From: Cyanobium sp. FACHB-13342
GTDB taxonomy: Bacteria > Cyanobacteriota > Cyanobacteriia > PCC-6307 > Cyanobiaceae
NCBI RefSeq assembly: GCF_014697415.1
Contig: NZ_JACJRT010000003.1
Span: forward strand, 119,131 to 183,130
Direction of reading: 5' to 3'
Length of the DNA: 64,000 nt
Both the position numbers and the translations under genes were made by a program. Below the pieces are notes generated by a model. The model saw nothing but the letters and a program-made list of their open reading frames with translations. It searched no databases and had not been told where the DNA came from. Shown in pieces: positions 51,264 to 58,791 of the stretch; the first letter of the stretch is position 1; each line of letters starts with the position of its first letter.

Positions 51264-51560
51264 ATGCTGCACCGCAAGCTCTACCAGTTTTGTGCCGAAC
51301 AGCGCCCGGTGTGGGTGTTCCTGCGCGATCAGCAGCGCTGGATTGAGGAGGCCACGGTGGTGGAGATCGAGGGCGATCTGGTCACCTTGCGCTACGACGC
51401 CGAGGACGACGACGAAACCCACAGCTGGGAGGAGAGCGTGCGCCTCGATTCGATCGGAGCCGTCAGCACCCGCCTGGCCTATGTGTGCCGCAGCGGCAGC
51501 CCGGATGACGTGATCACCTCCGAAGACTGCCCAGAAGCGGAGCGGCTCAGCAACCCCTAG
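51264..51560 (+). CDS. Conserved cyanobacterial hypothetical protein (98 aa)
   Basis: 98 aa from ATG 51264. MLHRKLYQFCAEQRPVWVFL then DQQRWIEEATVVEIEGDLVT, a beta-barrel-like start reminiscent of small RNA- or Tudor-like folds, and an acidic middle (DAEDDDETHSWEE). It may belong to the DUF6679 group, a memory-based guess. Stop interlocked with the 45-aa gene as CTAG (51557-51560). Confidence 0.72.
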   Translation: MLHRKLYQFCAEQRPVWVFLRDQQRWIEEATVVEIEGDLVTLRYDAEDDDETHSWEESVRLDSIGAVSTRLAYVCRSGSPDDVITSEDCPEAERLSNP

Positions 51561-51694
51561 TGGGCGGTGCCGTTGCCGTCGTAGTTGTCAGTGTCGTAGT
51601 AGCCGCCCTTGGTGCCGAAGAACAGGGTGGCCAGTACGAACAGACCGCTGCCGAAGACCAGCACGGTGGCGAGGGTGAAGCCGGAGGAGTTCAT
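51557..51694 (-). CDS. Single-helix mini membrane protein (45 aa)
   Basis: 45 aa from ATG 51694. One helix (about 5-27: [20 protein letters not shown]) followed by a conserved-looking soluble tail [16 protein letters not shown]. Size and layout resemble small photosynthetic-complex subunits, but I cannot assign it to PsbX, PsbY, Pet or Ndh families. Its start codon and the ATG of the divergent glycosylase share the tetramer CATG. Its stop shares CTAG with the 98-aa gene. It is thus wedged with no spare bases. Confidence 0.7.
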   Translation of the reverse strand: MNSSGFTLATVLVFGSGLFVLATLFFGTKGGYYDTDNYDGNGTAH

Positions 51695-52346
51695 GGCAGC
51701 CCAGGGGCCTGATGCATTGGAGTTCAGTCTGCTGGCTGACGCCCCTGCGGGCGAGCCGGGCGGCGCCAGTGTGGGGAATCCGTTGCCGAAGGCCTTCTTC
51801 GCCCGCCCCGCCGAGGTCGTCGCCCCCGAGCTCATCGGCTGCCTGCTGGTGAAACGCCAAGCCGATGGCGAGCTGCTCTGGGGCGTACTTGTGGAAACGG
51901 AGGCCTATTCCCAGGAGGAGCCCGCCTGCCACGGGCATCGCCGCCGCTCCCCCAGCAATGAAACCCTGTTTGGGGAGCCTGGGCGTTGGTATGTGTATGT
52001 GAGCTATGGCATGCACCACTGCGTCAATGTGGTGACCGGCCGCGCTGATTGGGCCAACGGCGTGTTGCTGCGGGCCGTGGCCCTGCCTGGCGAGCCCGAC
52101 CGGGTGGCGGCAGGTCCGGCGCTGCTGGCTCGGCGCTTTGGGCTCACCAAAAGCCACAACGCGCTGCCCGTGCAGCCGGATTCCGGTCTCTGGTTGGCCC
52201 CACGCCCCCCTGCGCTCGCGGCTGATCTCACCCTGACCCAGACCAGCCGCATCGGCATCTCCCAGGGACAGGACCTGCCTTGGCGCTGGTACCTGCGCGC
52301 CAGCCGCAGCGTGAGCAGGCGGGCCAAAGGCGACCGCCAGCCCTAG
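51693..52346 (+). CDS. 3-methyladenine DNA glycosylase (AAG/MPG type)
   Basis: 217 aa from ATG 51693; later GTG starts near 51771 would also keep the whole domain. Removes alkylated purines in base-excision repair. [22 protein letters not shown] is the family start, with [18 protein letters not shown] (catalytic Glu), [18 protein letters not shown] (intercalating Tyr region) and [10 protein letters not shown]. Divergent from the 45-aa gene with overlapping start codons. pyrB follows after 18 bp. Confidence 0.92.
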   Translation: MAAQGPDALEFSLLADAPAGEPGGASVGNPLPKAFFARPAEVVAPELIGCLLVKRQADGELLWGVLVETEAYSQEEPACHGHRRRSPSNETLFGEPGRWYVYVSYGMHHCVNVVTGRADWANGVLLRAVALPGEPDRVAAGPALLARRFGLTKSHNALPVQPDSGLWLAPRPPALAADLTLTQTSRIGISQGQDLPWRWYLRASRSVSRRAKGDRQP

Positions 52347-52364
52347 CTTGGTGATGTTTGCGCC

Positions 52365-53402
52365 TTGGATGCCTTGAGCGGTTGGAGTCACCGCCATGTG
52401 CTCGATCTGGCGGCCTTTTCGCTGGACGACTACGCCACCGTGCTGACGCTGGCCCAGCGCTTCCGTGCCCTGCCGGTGGCGGGAGCCCGCAAGTTGCCCG
52501 CCCTGCAGGGGCGGTTGATGACCAGCCTGTTCTTTGAGCCCAGCACCCGCACCCGCAGCAGCTTCGAGTTGGCGGCCAAGCGGCTCTCGGCCGATGTGCA
52601 GAGCTTCTCCCCCTCCTCCAGCTCCCTGAGCAAGGGCGAGAGCCTGCTGGATACGGCCCGCACCTATGTGGCGATGGGAGCCAACATTCTGGTGGTGCGG
52701 CACCGCTGTGCCGGCGTGCCCCAGAGCCTGGCGGCCGATCTCGATCGGGCTGGTGAACGGGTGGCGGTGCTCAACGCCGGCGATGGCTTGCACAGCCATC
52801 CCAGCCAGGGGCTCCTGGATCTCTTCACCCTGGTGCGCCACTTCGCTCCCGAGGCACCCACGCCCGAGGCCCTCCGGGGGAGGCGGATTGTGATCGTGGG
52901 GGATGTGCTCCACTCCCGGGTGGCCCGCTCCAACCTCTGGGCCCTCACCGCCTGCGGCGCCGAGGTGGTGCTCTGCGGTCCGCCCACCCTCTTGCCCGAC
53001 GCCTTCGCCGATTTTGTGGCGGCGCCTCCCCCAGGCCAGCAGGCCGATCCAGTGCCGGGCCGCGGACCGGTGCGGCTGGTGCGCAGCCTGGAGGAAGCCC
53101 TCCCCGGGGCTGATGCGGTGATGACCCTGCGTCTCCAGAAGGAGCGCATGCACCAGCACCTGCTCACCAGTCTCGATGCCTACCACCGCCAGTTCGGCAT
53201 CACCCGCGCTCGCCTAGCCCTTTGCGGCCAGCCTGTGCCAGTGCTGCACCCGGGCCCGGTGAACCGGGGGGTGGAGCTGGCCGGCGAGGTGCTCGACGAT
53301 CCGACCGTGGCTCTGGTGGAAGAGCAGGTGCGCAACGGCATTCCGATTCGGATGGCGTTGCTGTACTTGCTGGCGGCGGCGGAATCGCCTACAGCAGCTT
53401 GA
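52365..53402 (+). CDS. pyrB: Aspartate carbamoyltransferase
   Basis: Second step of pyrimidine synthesis. 345 aa from TTG 52365, the only start giving the family N-terminus ([16 protein letters not shown]). Carbamoyl-phosphate site [19 protein letters not shown] (Ser60-Arg64), [23 protein letters not shown] and [14 protein letters not shown]. Full length. The 3' end overlaps the convergent Ycf20-like gene by 14 bp. Confidence 0.97.
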   Translation: MDALSGWSHRHVLDLAAFSLDDYATVLTLAQRFRALPVAGARKLPALQGRLMTSLFFEPSTRTRSSFELAAKRLSADVQSFSPSSSSLSKGESLLDTARTYVAMGANILVVRHRCAGVPQSLAADLDRAGERVAVLNAGDGLHSHPSQGLLDLFTLVRHFAPEAPTPEALRGRRIVIVGDVLHSRVARSNLWALTACGAEVVLCGPPTLLPDAFADFVAAPPPGQQADPVPGRGPVRLVRSLEEALPGADAVMTLRLQKERMHQHLLTSLDAYHRQFGITRARLALCGQPVPVLHPGPVNRGVELAGEVLDDPTVALVEEQVRNGIPIRMALLYLLAAAESPTAA

Positions 53403-53745
53403 AGCCGTCCAGCAGGAGCCCGTAGAGCAGGCCGATTCGGGCCATGTCGACCAGCTGCAGCGCCAGAGGGTCGCCGCGGCGACGCAGCAGCCCCCCCCTG
53501 ATGCGAATGGCCACTTCCATCGCGCCAACGCAGATCAGGGCTCCCACGGGATCCAGCTTGGCCAGGGTGCCCGTGATCGACCCCACGGCTCCGCCGATGC
53601 TGAAGCTGATCAACAGCACGATCACCAGCAGGGAGAGTCGCCGCCAGGGGTTGGCAGCCCATCGCTCCAAGGCCACTCGGGCTTGGGCGATCTGCTCTTG
53701 GAAGCGGGTCTGCTGGTAACGCCGCTCTGGCGGGGTCGTGGTCAT
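53389..53745 (-). CDS. Ycf20-like DUF565 protein
   Basis: 118 aa. [20 protein letters not shown] (32-51) is the family hallmark, followed by a second hydrophobic segment (about 66-82) and [13 protein letters not shown] at the C-terminus. Ycf20/DUF565 proteins are plastid and cyanobacterial membrane proteins; an Arabidopsis relative affects non-photochemical quenching. Transcribed toward pyrB. Confidence 0.85.
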   Translation of the reverse strand: MTTTPPERRYQQTRFQEQIAQARVALERWAANPWRRLSLLVIVLLISFSIGGAVGSITGTLAKLDPVGALICVGAMEVAIRIRGGLLRRRGDPLALQLVDMARIGLLYGLLLDGFKLL

Positions 53746-53813
53746 GACCCGGAGATTGGCAGCGTCACGGCCGGTAAGCCACCCTTAAAAGAGGGGGCAG
53801 GGAAGCTGGCTAC

Positions 53814-53950
53814 GGTGATCCCCATCACCCGGCCCGAGCCCTGCCGACCCATGTCTACACCATCTCTGGCGTCTGCGCAGCCTTTTGCCGCTACCGATAG
53901 GGGATTCCAATAAAAAAGCCCTGGGCCGAGGCCCGGGCTGGGTGATGGGG
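53814..53950. repeat. Inverted repeats in the 53746-54058 gap
   Basis: This 313-bp gap has no gene I can support. It holds a perfect 11-bp inverted repeat, CCCCATCACCC (53820-53830) and GGGTGATGGGG (53940-53950), extendable to 22 positions with three mismatches (to 53841 and 53929). The left arm also folds alone as GGTGAT-CCCC-ATCACC (53814-53829). The right arm overlaps the terminator hairpin at 53912-53939, so long-range and local pairings are mutually exclusive. This may be chance in GC-rich DNA, a decayed duplication, or a small regulated RNA. Confidence 0.45.
53912..53939 (-). terminator. Intrinsic terminator, minus strand
   Basis: On the minus strand AGCCC-GGGC and GCCC-A-GGGCT form a stem with a one-base bulge and tetraloop, followed by TTTTTT ATT. 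It lies about 120 bp after the stop of the 65-aa gene and is the likely end of the tRNA-Ala, PCP_red-like and 65-aa gene transcripts, unless a small RNA lies in between. Confidence 0.8.
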
Positions 53951-54058
53951 ACGAAGCCACCAAAGCGCCTGGATCGCTGCCGTTCAAGGGGGAGGAGACG
54001 TTTGCCAGAGCGTCCCCACGGGCCCTTGACGCTCCCAGGACTCAGCGCGGCCTGTGTC

Positions 54059-54256
54059 TCAGCCGTCGCTGTCTTTCTTCCTGGAGGACTTGCCCTCCAG
54101 CAGCTCGAGCAGGGCCTCCATCTGGGCCATCACGCCCCGCACTTCCCCGGCTTCGGGAAGCAGGCCATCGTCCATGACGCCCTGATGCATTTCGCGGAGC
54201 TCCTGGCGGATGTACCGCAGGTGGCTAACCACCTGTTCGCGTTTCGACTGCGACAT
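54059..54256 (-). CDS. Small conserved hypothetical protein (65 aa)
   Basis: 65 aa, helical and charged: SKREQVVSHLRYIRQELREM then VRGVMAQMEALLELLEGKSS, ending in a Lys/Asp-rich tail. No membrane segment; possibly a short coiled-coil hairpin. No family recognised. It follows the PCP_red-like gene by 44 bp on the same strand and ends upstream of a minus-strand terminator. Confidence 0.65.
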   Translation of the reverse strand: MSQSKREQVVSHLRYIRQELREMHQGVMDDGLLPEAGEVRGVMAQMEALLELLEGKSSRKKDSDG

Positions 54257-54300
54257 CGATGGAGGGCTGTACTAATCCCCCCTTTTACCGCATCGCCGGT

Positions 54301-54462
54301 TCACTTCTGGCCAAATTGGGCCTTGGCTTGCTCATAAAAGGGGGCATCGATCTCACTTCGGCCTGCCTCCTGGGCCATCGATTCAATCCTCCGACGCACC
54401 GCCGGTCGCACAAAGAAAGGCACTTCCTTGAGTTTGGCTTCGGCGTCGGGGTGCCACTGCAT
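54301..54462 (-). CDS. Stand-alone PCP_red/LPOR-type mini-protein
   Basis: 53 aa from ATG 54462. MQWHPDAEAKLKEVPFFVRP then AVRRRIESMAQEAGRSEID and FYEQAKAQFG match the short helical domain (PCP_red) at the C-terminus of ChlB, the dark-operative protochlorophyllide reductase subunit. Here it stands alone. In ChlB the domain covers the substrate site. As a free protein its role is unknown, perhaps tetrapyrrole-related. Between tRNA-Ala and the 65-aa gene. Too short for default ORF calls, but the pattern is clear. Confidence 0.8.
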   Translation of the reverse strand: MQWHPDAEAKLKEVPFFVRPAVRRRIESMAQEAGRSEIDAPFYEQAKAQFGQK

Positions 54463-54507
54463 CGGGAGGTTCAGGCCTGCCTGCCGCTCTTGAAGGGGAA
54501 TCGAAAA

Positions 54508-54580
54508 TGGAGAATAGGGGACTCGAACCCCTGACCTCTGCGGTGCGATCGCAGCGCTCTACCAGCTGAGCTAATTCCCC
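54508..54580 (-). tRNA. tRNA-Ala (anticodon CGC)
   Basis: 73-nt cloverleaf on the minus strand. Acceptor GGGGAAT pairs with ATTCTCC (one G-U), D-arm GCTCAGCTGGTAGAGC, anticodon arm CTGCG-ATCGCAC-CGCAG with anticodon CGC, T-arm GGGGTTCGAGTCCCC. Discriminator A, no CCA. The anticodon arm contains GCGATCGC, the HIP1 octamer. Confidence 0.97.
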
Positions 54581-54645
54581 TGGGACCAGGTCCGGGGTGG
54601 ACCCAAGCCAGAAATTATCAGTCCTGCACCCAGGGCGCTGCCCTG

Positions 54646-54912
54646 ATGCTGAGAATGGAGGTCTGTGAGCTGGCCCCAGCCTTGACCGATTTCCCCGCCC
54701 CGGCCGCTGGAGCGATCACGGCCGAACTGATCGCGTCCTTTGATGAGGCGTCGGTTGCCGAACTGGCCCGGCGTCTCGATGAGGATGACTACCCCACGCC
54801 CTTTGAAGGCCTCCAGGACTGGCATGTGATGCGCGCCCTGGCCATCCATCGCCCTGAGCTGGCCCGGCCCTACGTGCATCTGGTGGATCAGGAACCCTTT
54901 GATGAGGACTGA
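54646..54912 (+). CDS. DUF2555 family protein
   Basis: 88 aa. The conserved segment reads SVAELARRLDEDDYPTPFEG then DWHVMRALAIHRPELARPYV and ends in acidic residues. This is the DUF2555 pattern, a small cyanobacterial protein of unknown role. The first 20 residues vary, so a later start such as Met4 is possible. Overlaps the coaBC start by 11 bp, hence coupled. Confidence 0.82.
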   Translation: MLRMEVCELAPALTDFPAPAAGAITAELIASFDEASVAELARRLDEDDYPTPFEGLQDWHVMRALAIHRPELARPYVHLVDQEPFDED

Positions 54913-56161
54913 GCCCGCCGACCCGTCTGCTTCGGTGGCCGATCCCCTGGCGGGACGCCGCATCCTGGTTGGCATCAGCGGCAGCATCGCGGCGGTCAAG
55001 CTGCCGTTGGTCGTGAGTGCCCTGGCCCAGCGCGGGGCCGAGGTGCGTTGCGTGCTCACGCCCTCGGCGGCCCAGCTGGTCAGTCCGGTTGCCCTGGCCT
55101 CCCTGAGTCGCCAGTCCTGTTGCCTGGATGCCGACCAGTGGAGCCATCGGGCGTCCAGGCCGCTGCATGTGGAGCTGGCGGAGTGGGCGGAGCTGGTGTT
55201 GGTGGCCCCCCTCAGTGCCACCAGCCTGGGCCGCTGGGTGCACGGGCTGGCCGACACCCTCTTGGCCAGCACCCTGTTGGCCACGGAGGCTCCCGTGCTG
55301 GCGGCCGCGGCGATGAACACGGCGATGTGGGCTGCTCCAGCCGTGCGACGGAACTGGGAGCTGTTGCAGGCCGATGGGCGGGTGCTGCCCCTGGGCCCCG
55401 CGTCCGGTCTCCTGGCCTGCGATCGACGGGGCGATGGCCGCATGGCTGAGCCGCCCTTGCTGCTCCTGGCCCTGGAGTGTCTGCAGCTGTGGGGCTGCCG
55501 CCAGGACTGGGCGGGGCAGCGGCTGCTGGTGACCGCAGGCCCCACCCGGGAGCCGCTCGATCCGGCCCGTTGTCTCACTAACCCGAGCAGCGGGCGGATG
55601 GGGGTGGTGCTGGCCCAGGCGGCCCGCCTGCGCGGCGCCGAGGTCACCCTGGTGCACGGCCCCCTGGCCGTCGACCCCCAGCTGCTCGAGGGGTTGCGCT
55701 GCGAGCCCGTCGAGACCGCGGCTCAGATGGAGCAGGCCCTGGTGCGGCTTCAGCCCGGTGCCGATGCCATTGCCATGGCGGCGGCAGTGGCCGACCACCG
55801 CAGGCAGGAGCCCTTGGCCCAGAAGCTCAGCAAAGAGGCGTTGGAGCGTGAACTCGCCTGCGGCTGGCAAGCGGTGCCCGATCTGCTGGCTGGGCTGGTG
55901 GCCCGCCGGCCCGCGGGCCAGCGGATTCTGGGATTTGCGGCCCAGTCCGGCGACGTGCTCCCTGCAGCCCGGGCCAAGTGGGTCCGCAAGGGCTGCGATC
56001 TGCTGTTCGCCAATCCGATTGATCAGGTCGGTGCGGGTTTTGGTGGGGACACCAACCAGGGCTGGCTGCTGGGTGGCCCCGCCGGTGAACAACGGCTGGA
56101 GCGTGGCTCCAAGCTGGCCATTGCCCAGCAGCTGCTCACGGCCCTGCGGGCCGTGAGCTAG
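54902..56161 (+). CDS. coaBC: Bifunctional PPC decarboxylase / PPC synthetase
   Basis: Makes 4'-phosphopantetheine from phosphopantothenate and cysteine for coenzyme A. 419 aa from ATG 54902. N-terminal CoaC flavoprotein domain: ILVGISGSIAAVKLPLVV, the catalytic His in RPLHVELAEW, and AAAMNTAMW (PXMNXXMW-like). C-terminal CoaB synthetase: TAGPTREPLDPARCLTNPSSGRMG in two adjoining blocks, and IGVAD-like AAAVADHR. Full length. Confidence 0.95.
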   Translation: MRTEPADPSASVADPLAGRRILVGISGSIAAVKLPLVVSALAQRGAEVRCVLTPSAAQLVSPVALASLSRQSCCLDADQWSHRASRPLHVELAEWAELVLVAPLSATSLGRWVHGLADTLLASTLLATEAPVLAAAAMNTAMWAAPAVRRNWELLQADGRVLPLGPASGLLACDRRGDGRMAEPPLLLLALECLQLWGCRQDWAGQRLLVTAGPTREPLDPARCLTNPSSGRMGVVLAQAARLRGAEVTLVHGPLAVDPQLLEGLRCEPVETAAQMEQALVRLQPGADAIAMAAAVADHRRQEPLAQKLSKEALERELACGWQAVPDLLAGLVARRPAGQRILGFAAQSGDVLPAARAKWVRKGCDLLFANPIDQVGAGFGGDTNQGWLLGGPAGEQRLERGSKLAIAQQLLTALRAVS

Positions 56162-56164
56162 CGC

Positions 56165-56488
56165 TCAGGCGGCCAGGGGTTCGTCGTCGGGAGCCCCGTC
56201 TTCGGGGCTCTCCTGCTGCAACAGGTCCATGAAGGTGCGCAGCTGCAGGCGTGGGATGTAGGGCCAGCCCCCGCTGCGCTCCACGCTCTGCAACAGGCTG
56301 AAGAGTTGGCTGCGGTCCGCGGGGAGGCTGCTGCGGAAGGCTCCGTCCTGGATGGAACGGTGCAGATGTTCCAGTTGCCGCAACAACGCCAGCAGGGCCT
56401 CGGGCTGGCCCTCGAGCTCGCCGGCCAGGTGCTCGATCTGCTGCAGAGCGCTGGAGAGGCGGTCTTGCTGGGAGGGATTGAGGCTCAT
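56165..56488 (-). CDS. Conserved hypothetical protein (107 aa)
   Basis: 107 aa from ATG 56488; the frame runs further upstream but into the psbO leader. All-helical look: SSALQQIEHLAGELEGQPEA, LLRQLEHLHRSIQDGAF and WPYIPRLQLRTFMDLLQQES, ending acidic. No motif or family known to me. Divergent from psbO by 142 bp and 3 bp from the convergent coaBC stop. Confidence 0.68.
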   Translation of the reverse strand: MSLNPSQQDRLSSALQQIEHLAGELEGQPEALLALLRQLEHLHRSIQDGAFRSSLPADRSQLFSLLQSVERSGGWPYIPRLQLRTFMDLLQQESPEDGAPDDEPLAA

Positions 56489-56630
56489 GTCTGGATCTCT
56501 GTCGTCGCGCGCGACGGGCTCTCGCATACAGGTTGTTGAGAGCCGCGACATCGTACGGGGAATGGGGGTTTTGCACCGGTAGGATCCGCGCCAGCCCAGT
56601 TCCCATCCACCGTCTCTGCGGCCTCTCCCC

Positions 56631-57443
56631 ATGCGTTTTCGTCCTCTGCTGGCCCTCGTGCTGGCGCTGTGCCTGACCCTGGTGACCGCCTGCAGCGGTG
56701 GGGCCAAGGCCGTGGATCGCGCCAACCTCACCTACGACGACATCCACAACACGGGCCTGGCGAACGATTGCCCGACCCTGCCCGATTCGGCTCGCGGCTC
56801 CATTGCCCTGGATCCCTCGGCCAAATACCAGCTGCGTGAGATCTGCATGCACCCCGCCGAGGTGTATGTGAAGGGTGAACCTGCCAACAAGCGCCAGGAG
56901 GCCCAGTTTGTGGCCGGCAAGATCCTCACCCGCTTCACCTCCAGCCTCGATCAGGTCTACGGCGACCTCGTCGTGACCGGCAGCGGTCTCAGCTTCAAGG
57001 AGCTCGGTGGCATCGATTTCCAGCCGATCACCGTGCTGCTGCCCGGCGGTGAGGAGGTGCCCTTCACCTTCTCCAGCAAGGAACTGGTGGCCACCGCAGA
57101 CGGCGCTTCGCTAACCACCAGCACCGACTTCGACGGCTCCTACCGGGCTCCCAGCTACCGCACCAGCAACTTCCTCGACCCCAAGGGCCGGGGCCTCACC
57201 ACCGGCTACAGCAGCGCTGTGGGTCTGGTGCCCGCCGGTGATGAGTTCACCGGTGAAACCGTGAAGCGCTACGTGGATGGTTCCGGCACCATGAATCTGT
57301 CCATCACCAAGGTGGATCCCAGCACGGGTGAATTCGCTGGGGTGTTCACGGCCATCCAGCCCTCCGACTCGGACATGGGCACGAAGGCCGTCGTCGACGT
57401 CAAAATCGTCGGCCAGCTCTACGGCCGCCTCGAGCAGGTCTGA
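56631..57443 (+). CDS. psbO: Photosystem II manganese-stabilizing protein
   Basis: 270-aa lumenal extrinsic subunit that stabilises the Mn4CaO5 cluster. Signal at 1-27, then VDRANLTYDDIHNTGLANDC (28-47), the disulfide pair Cys47/Cys72, GRGLTTGYSSAVGLVPAG and the beta-barrel end VDVKIVGQLYGRLE. Oddity: the signal contains LVTAC (17-21), a fair lipobox ending at Cys21, before a possible AKA type-I site. So a lipid-anchored form is conceivable. Followed by a clean terminator. Confidence 0.97.
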   Translation: MRFRPLLALVLALCLTLVTACSGGAKAVDRANLTYDDIHNTGLANDCPTLPDSARGSIALDPSAKYQLREICMHPAEVYVKGEPANKRQEAQFVAGKILTRFTSSLDQVYGDLVVTGSGLSFKELGGIDFQPITVLLPGGEEVPFTFSSKELVATADGASLTTSTDFDGSYRAPSYRTSNFLDPKGRGLTTGYSSAVGLVPAGDEFTGETVKRYVDGSGTMNLSITKVDPSTGEFAGVFTAIQPSDSDMGTKAVVDVKIVGQLYGRLEQV

Positions 57444-57467
57444 GCGTTTCGCTCACAGCAGTTGCCA

Positions 57468-57491
57468 AGAGCCCCGGAAGGGGCTCTTTTT
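57468..57491 (+). terminator. Intrinsic terminator of psbO
   Basis: AGAGCCCC (57468-57475) and GGGGCTCT (57480-57487) form a perfect 8-bp stem with a GGAA tetraloop, followed by a T-run. It sits 24 bp after the psbO stop and separates psbO from sat. Confidence 0.95.
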
Positions 57492-57579
57492 GATGGCCGC
57501 ACCTGTTGGCGACCTTCAGCGCAAGGGGGTGAGCCGCTGGTCTGGGAGAATCCACCGTCGTCCCGAGCGCCGCCCCGCC

Positions 57580-58746
57580 ATGACCGTTGCCGACTCCGCC
57601 GCCACCGGCCTGATCGCCCCCCACGGCGGCTCCCTGGTGAACCTGATGGTGGTGGGCGGTGACGCTGAGGCCGTGAAGGCCGGTGCCCGCCGCCGCATCG
57701 AGTGCAGCGATCGCAATGCCTGCGACGTGGAGCTGCTGGTGGTGGGTGGCTTTTCGCCCCTGCGGGGCTTCATGCACCAGGAGGACTACGACGCCGTCGT
57801 GGCCGGCCATCGCACCACCAGCGGCCTGCTGTTCGGCCTGCCGATCGTGTTCGATACCGATGACGCCAGCATCAGCGTCGGCGAGAAGCTGCTGCTCACC
57901 TATCGCGGTCAGGAGTTGGCGGTGCTCACGGTCGAGAGCCGTTGGGAGCCCGACAAGGCGCGCGAGGCCCTGGGCTGCTACGGCACCACCTCGCTGGAGC
58001 ACCCCGCCGTCAAGATGATCGCCACCGAGCGCGGTCGCTTCTATCTGGGAGGAGCCATTCAGGGGCTGGAGCTCCCCCGGCGGGTGTTTCCGTGCAAAAC
58101 GCCCGCTGACGTGCGCGCCACCCTGCCCGAGGGGCAGAGCGTGGTGGCCTTCCAGTGCCGCAACCCGATCCACCGGGCCCACTACGAGCTGTTCACCAGG
58201 GCCCTGGATGCCAGCAATGTGAGCGACCAGGGCGTGGTGCTGGTGCACCCCACCTGCGGTCCCACCCAGGACGATGACATCGCCGGCGAGGTGCGCTTCC
58301 AGACCTACGAGCGTCTGGCCGCCGAAGTGGCCAACCCGCGCATCCGTTGGGCCTACCTGCCCTACTCCATGCACATGGCCGGTCCAAGGGAGGCGCTGCA
58401 GCACATGATCATCCGCAAGAACTACGGCTGCACCCACTTCATCATTGGCCGCGACATGGCCGGCTGCAAGAGCTCCCTGACGGGCGACGACTTCTACGGC
58501 CCCTACCAGGCCCAGGACTTCGCCCGGGATAACGCCGCTGAGCTGGGCATGGAAACCGTGCCGTCGCTCAACCTCGTCTACACGGAGGAGGAGGGCTATG
58601 TCACCGCCGAGCATGCCGAAGCGCGAGGCCTGCATGTGCGCAAGCTCAGCGGCACCCAGTTCCGCCAGATGCTGCGCGGCGGCGAGGAGATCCCGGAATG
58701 GTTCGCCTTCCGTAGTGTGGTGGAAGTGCTCCGGGCCGCGGCCTGA
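57580..58746 (+). CDS. sat: Sulfate adenylyltransferase
   Basis: ATP sulfurylase forming APS, first step of sulfate assimilation. 388 aa from ATG 57580, the dissimilatory-type monomeric form common in cyanobacteria, without an APS-kinase domain. N-terminal PUA-like region ending VVGGFSPLRGFM. Catalytic VVAFQCRNPIHRAHYEL (QXRNPXHXXHE-like, Arg and His residues). IIGRDMAGCK and KLSGTQFRQML near the end. Confidence 0.97.
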   Translation: MTVADSAATGLIAPHGGSLVNLMVVGGDAEAVKAGARRRIECSDRNACDVELLVVGGFSPLRGFMHQEDYDAVVAGHRTTSGLLFGLPIVFDTDDASISVGEKLLLTYRGQELAVLTVESRWEPDKAREALGCYGTTSLEHPAVKMIATERGRFYLGGAIQGLELPRRVFPCKTPADVRATLPEGQSVVAFQCRNPIHRAHYELFTRALDASNVSDQGVVLVHPTCGPTQDDDIAGEVRFQTYERLAAEVANPRIRWAYLPYSMHMAGPREALQHMIIRKNYGCTHFIIGRDMAGCKSSLTGDDFYGPYQAQDFARDNAAELGMETVPSLNLVYTEEEGYVTAEHAEARGLHVRKLSGTQFRQMLRGGEEIPEWFAFRSVVEVLRAAA

Positions 58747-58791
58747 GCCAGTTAACATTCCTTTACTTGATTCTCAGCAGAGGCACGGGTC

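Noticed and set aside
51588..53186. 532-aa minus-strand frame opposite the glycosylase and pyrB
   Set aside because: Shadow of two conserved plus-strand genes.
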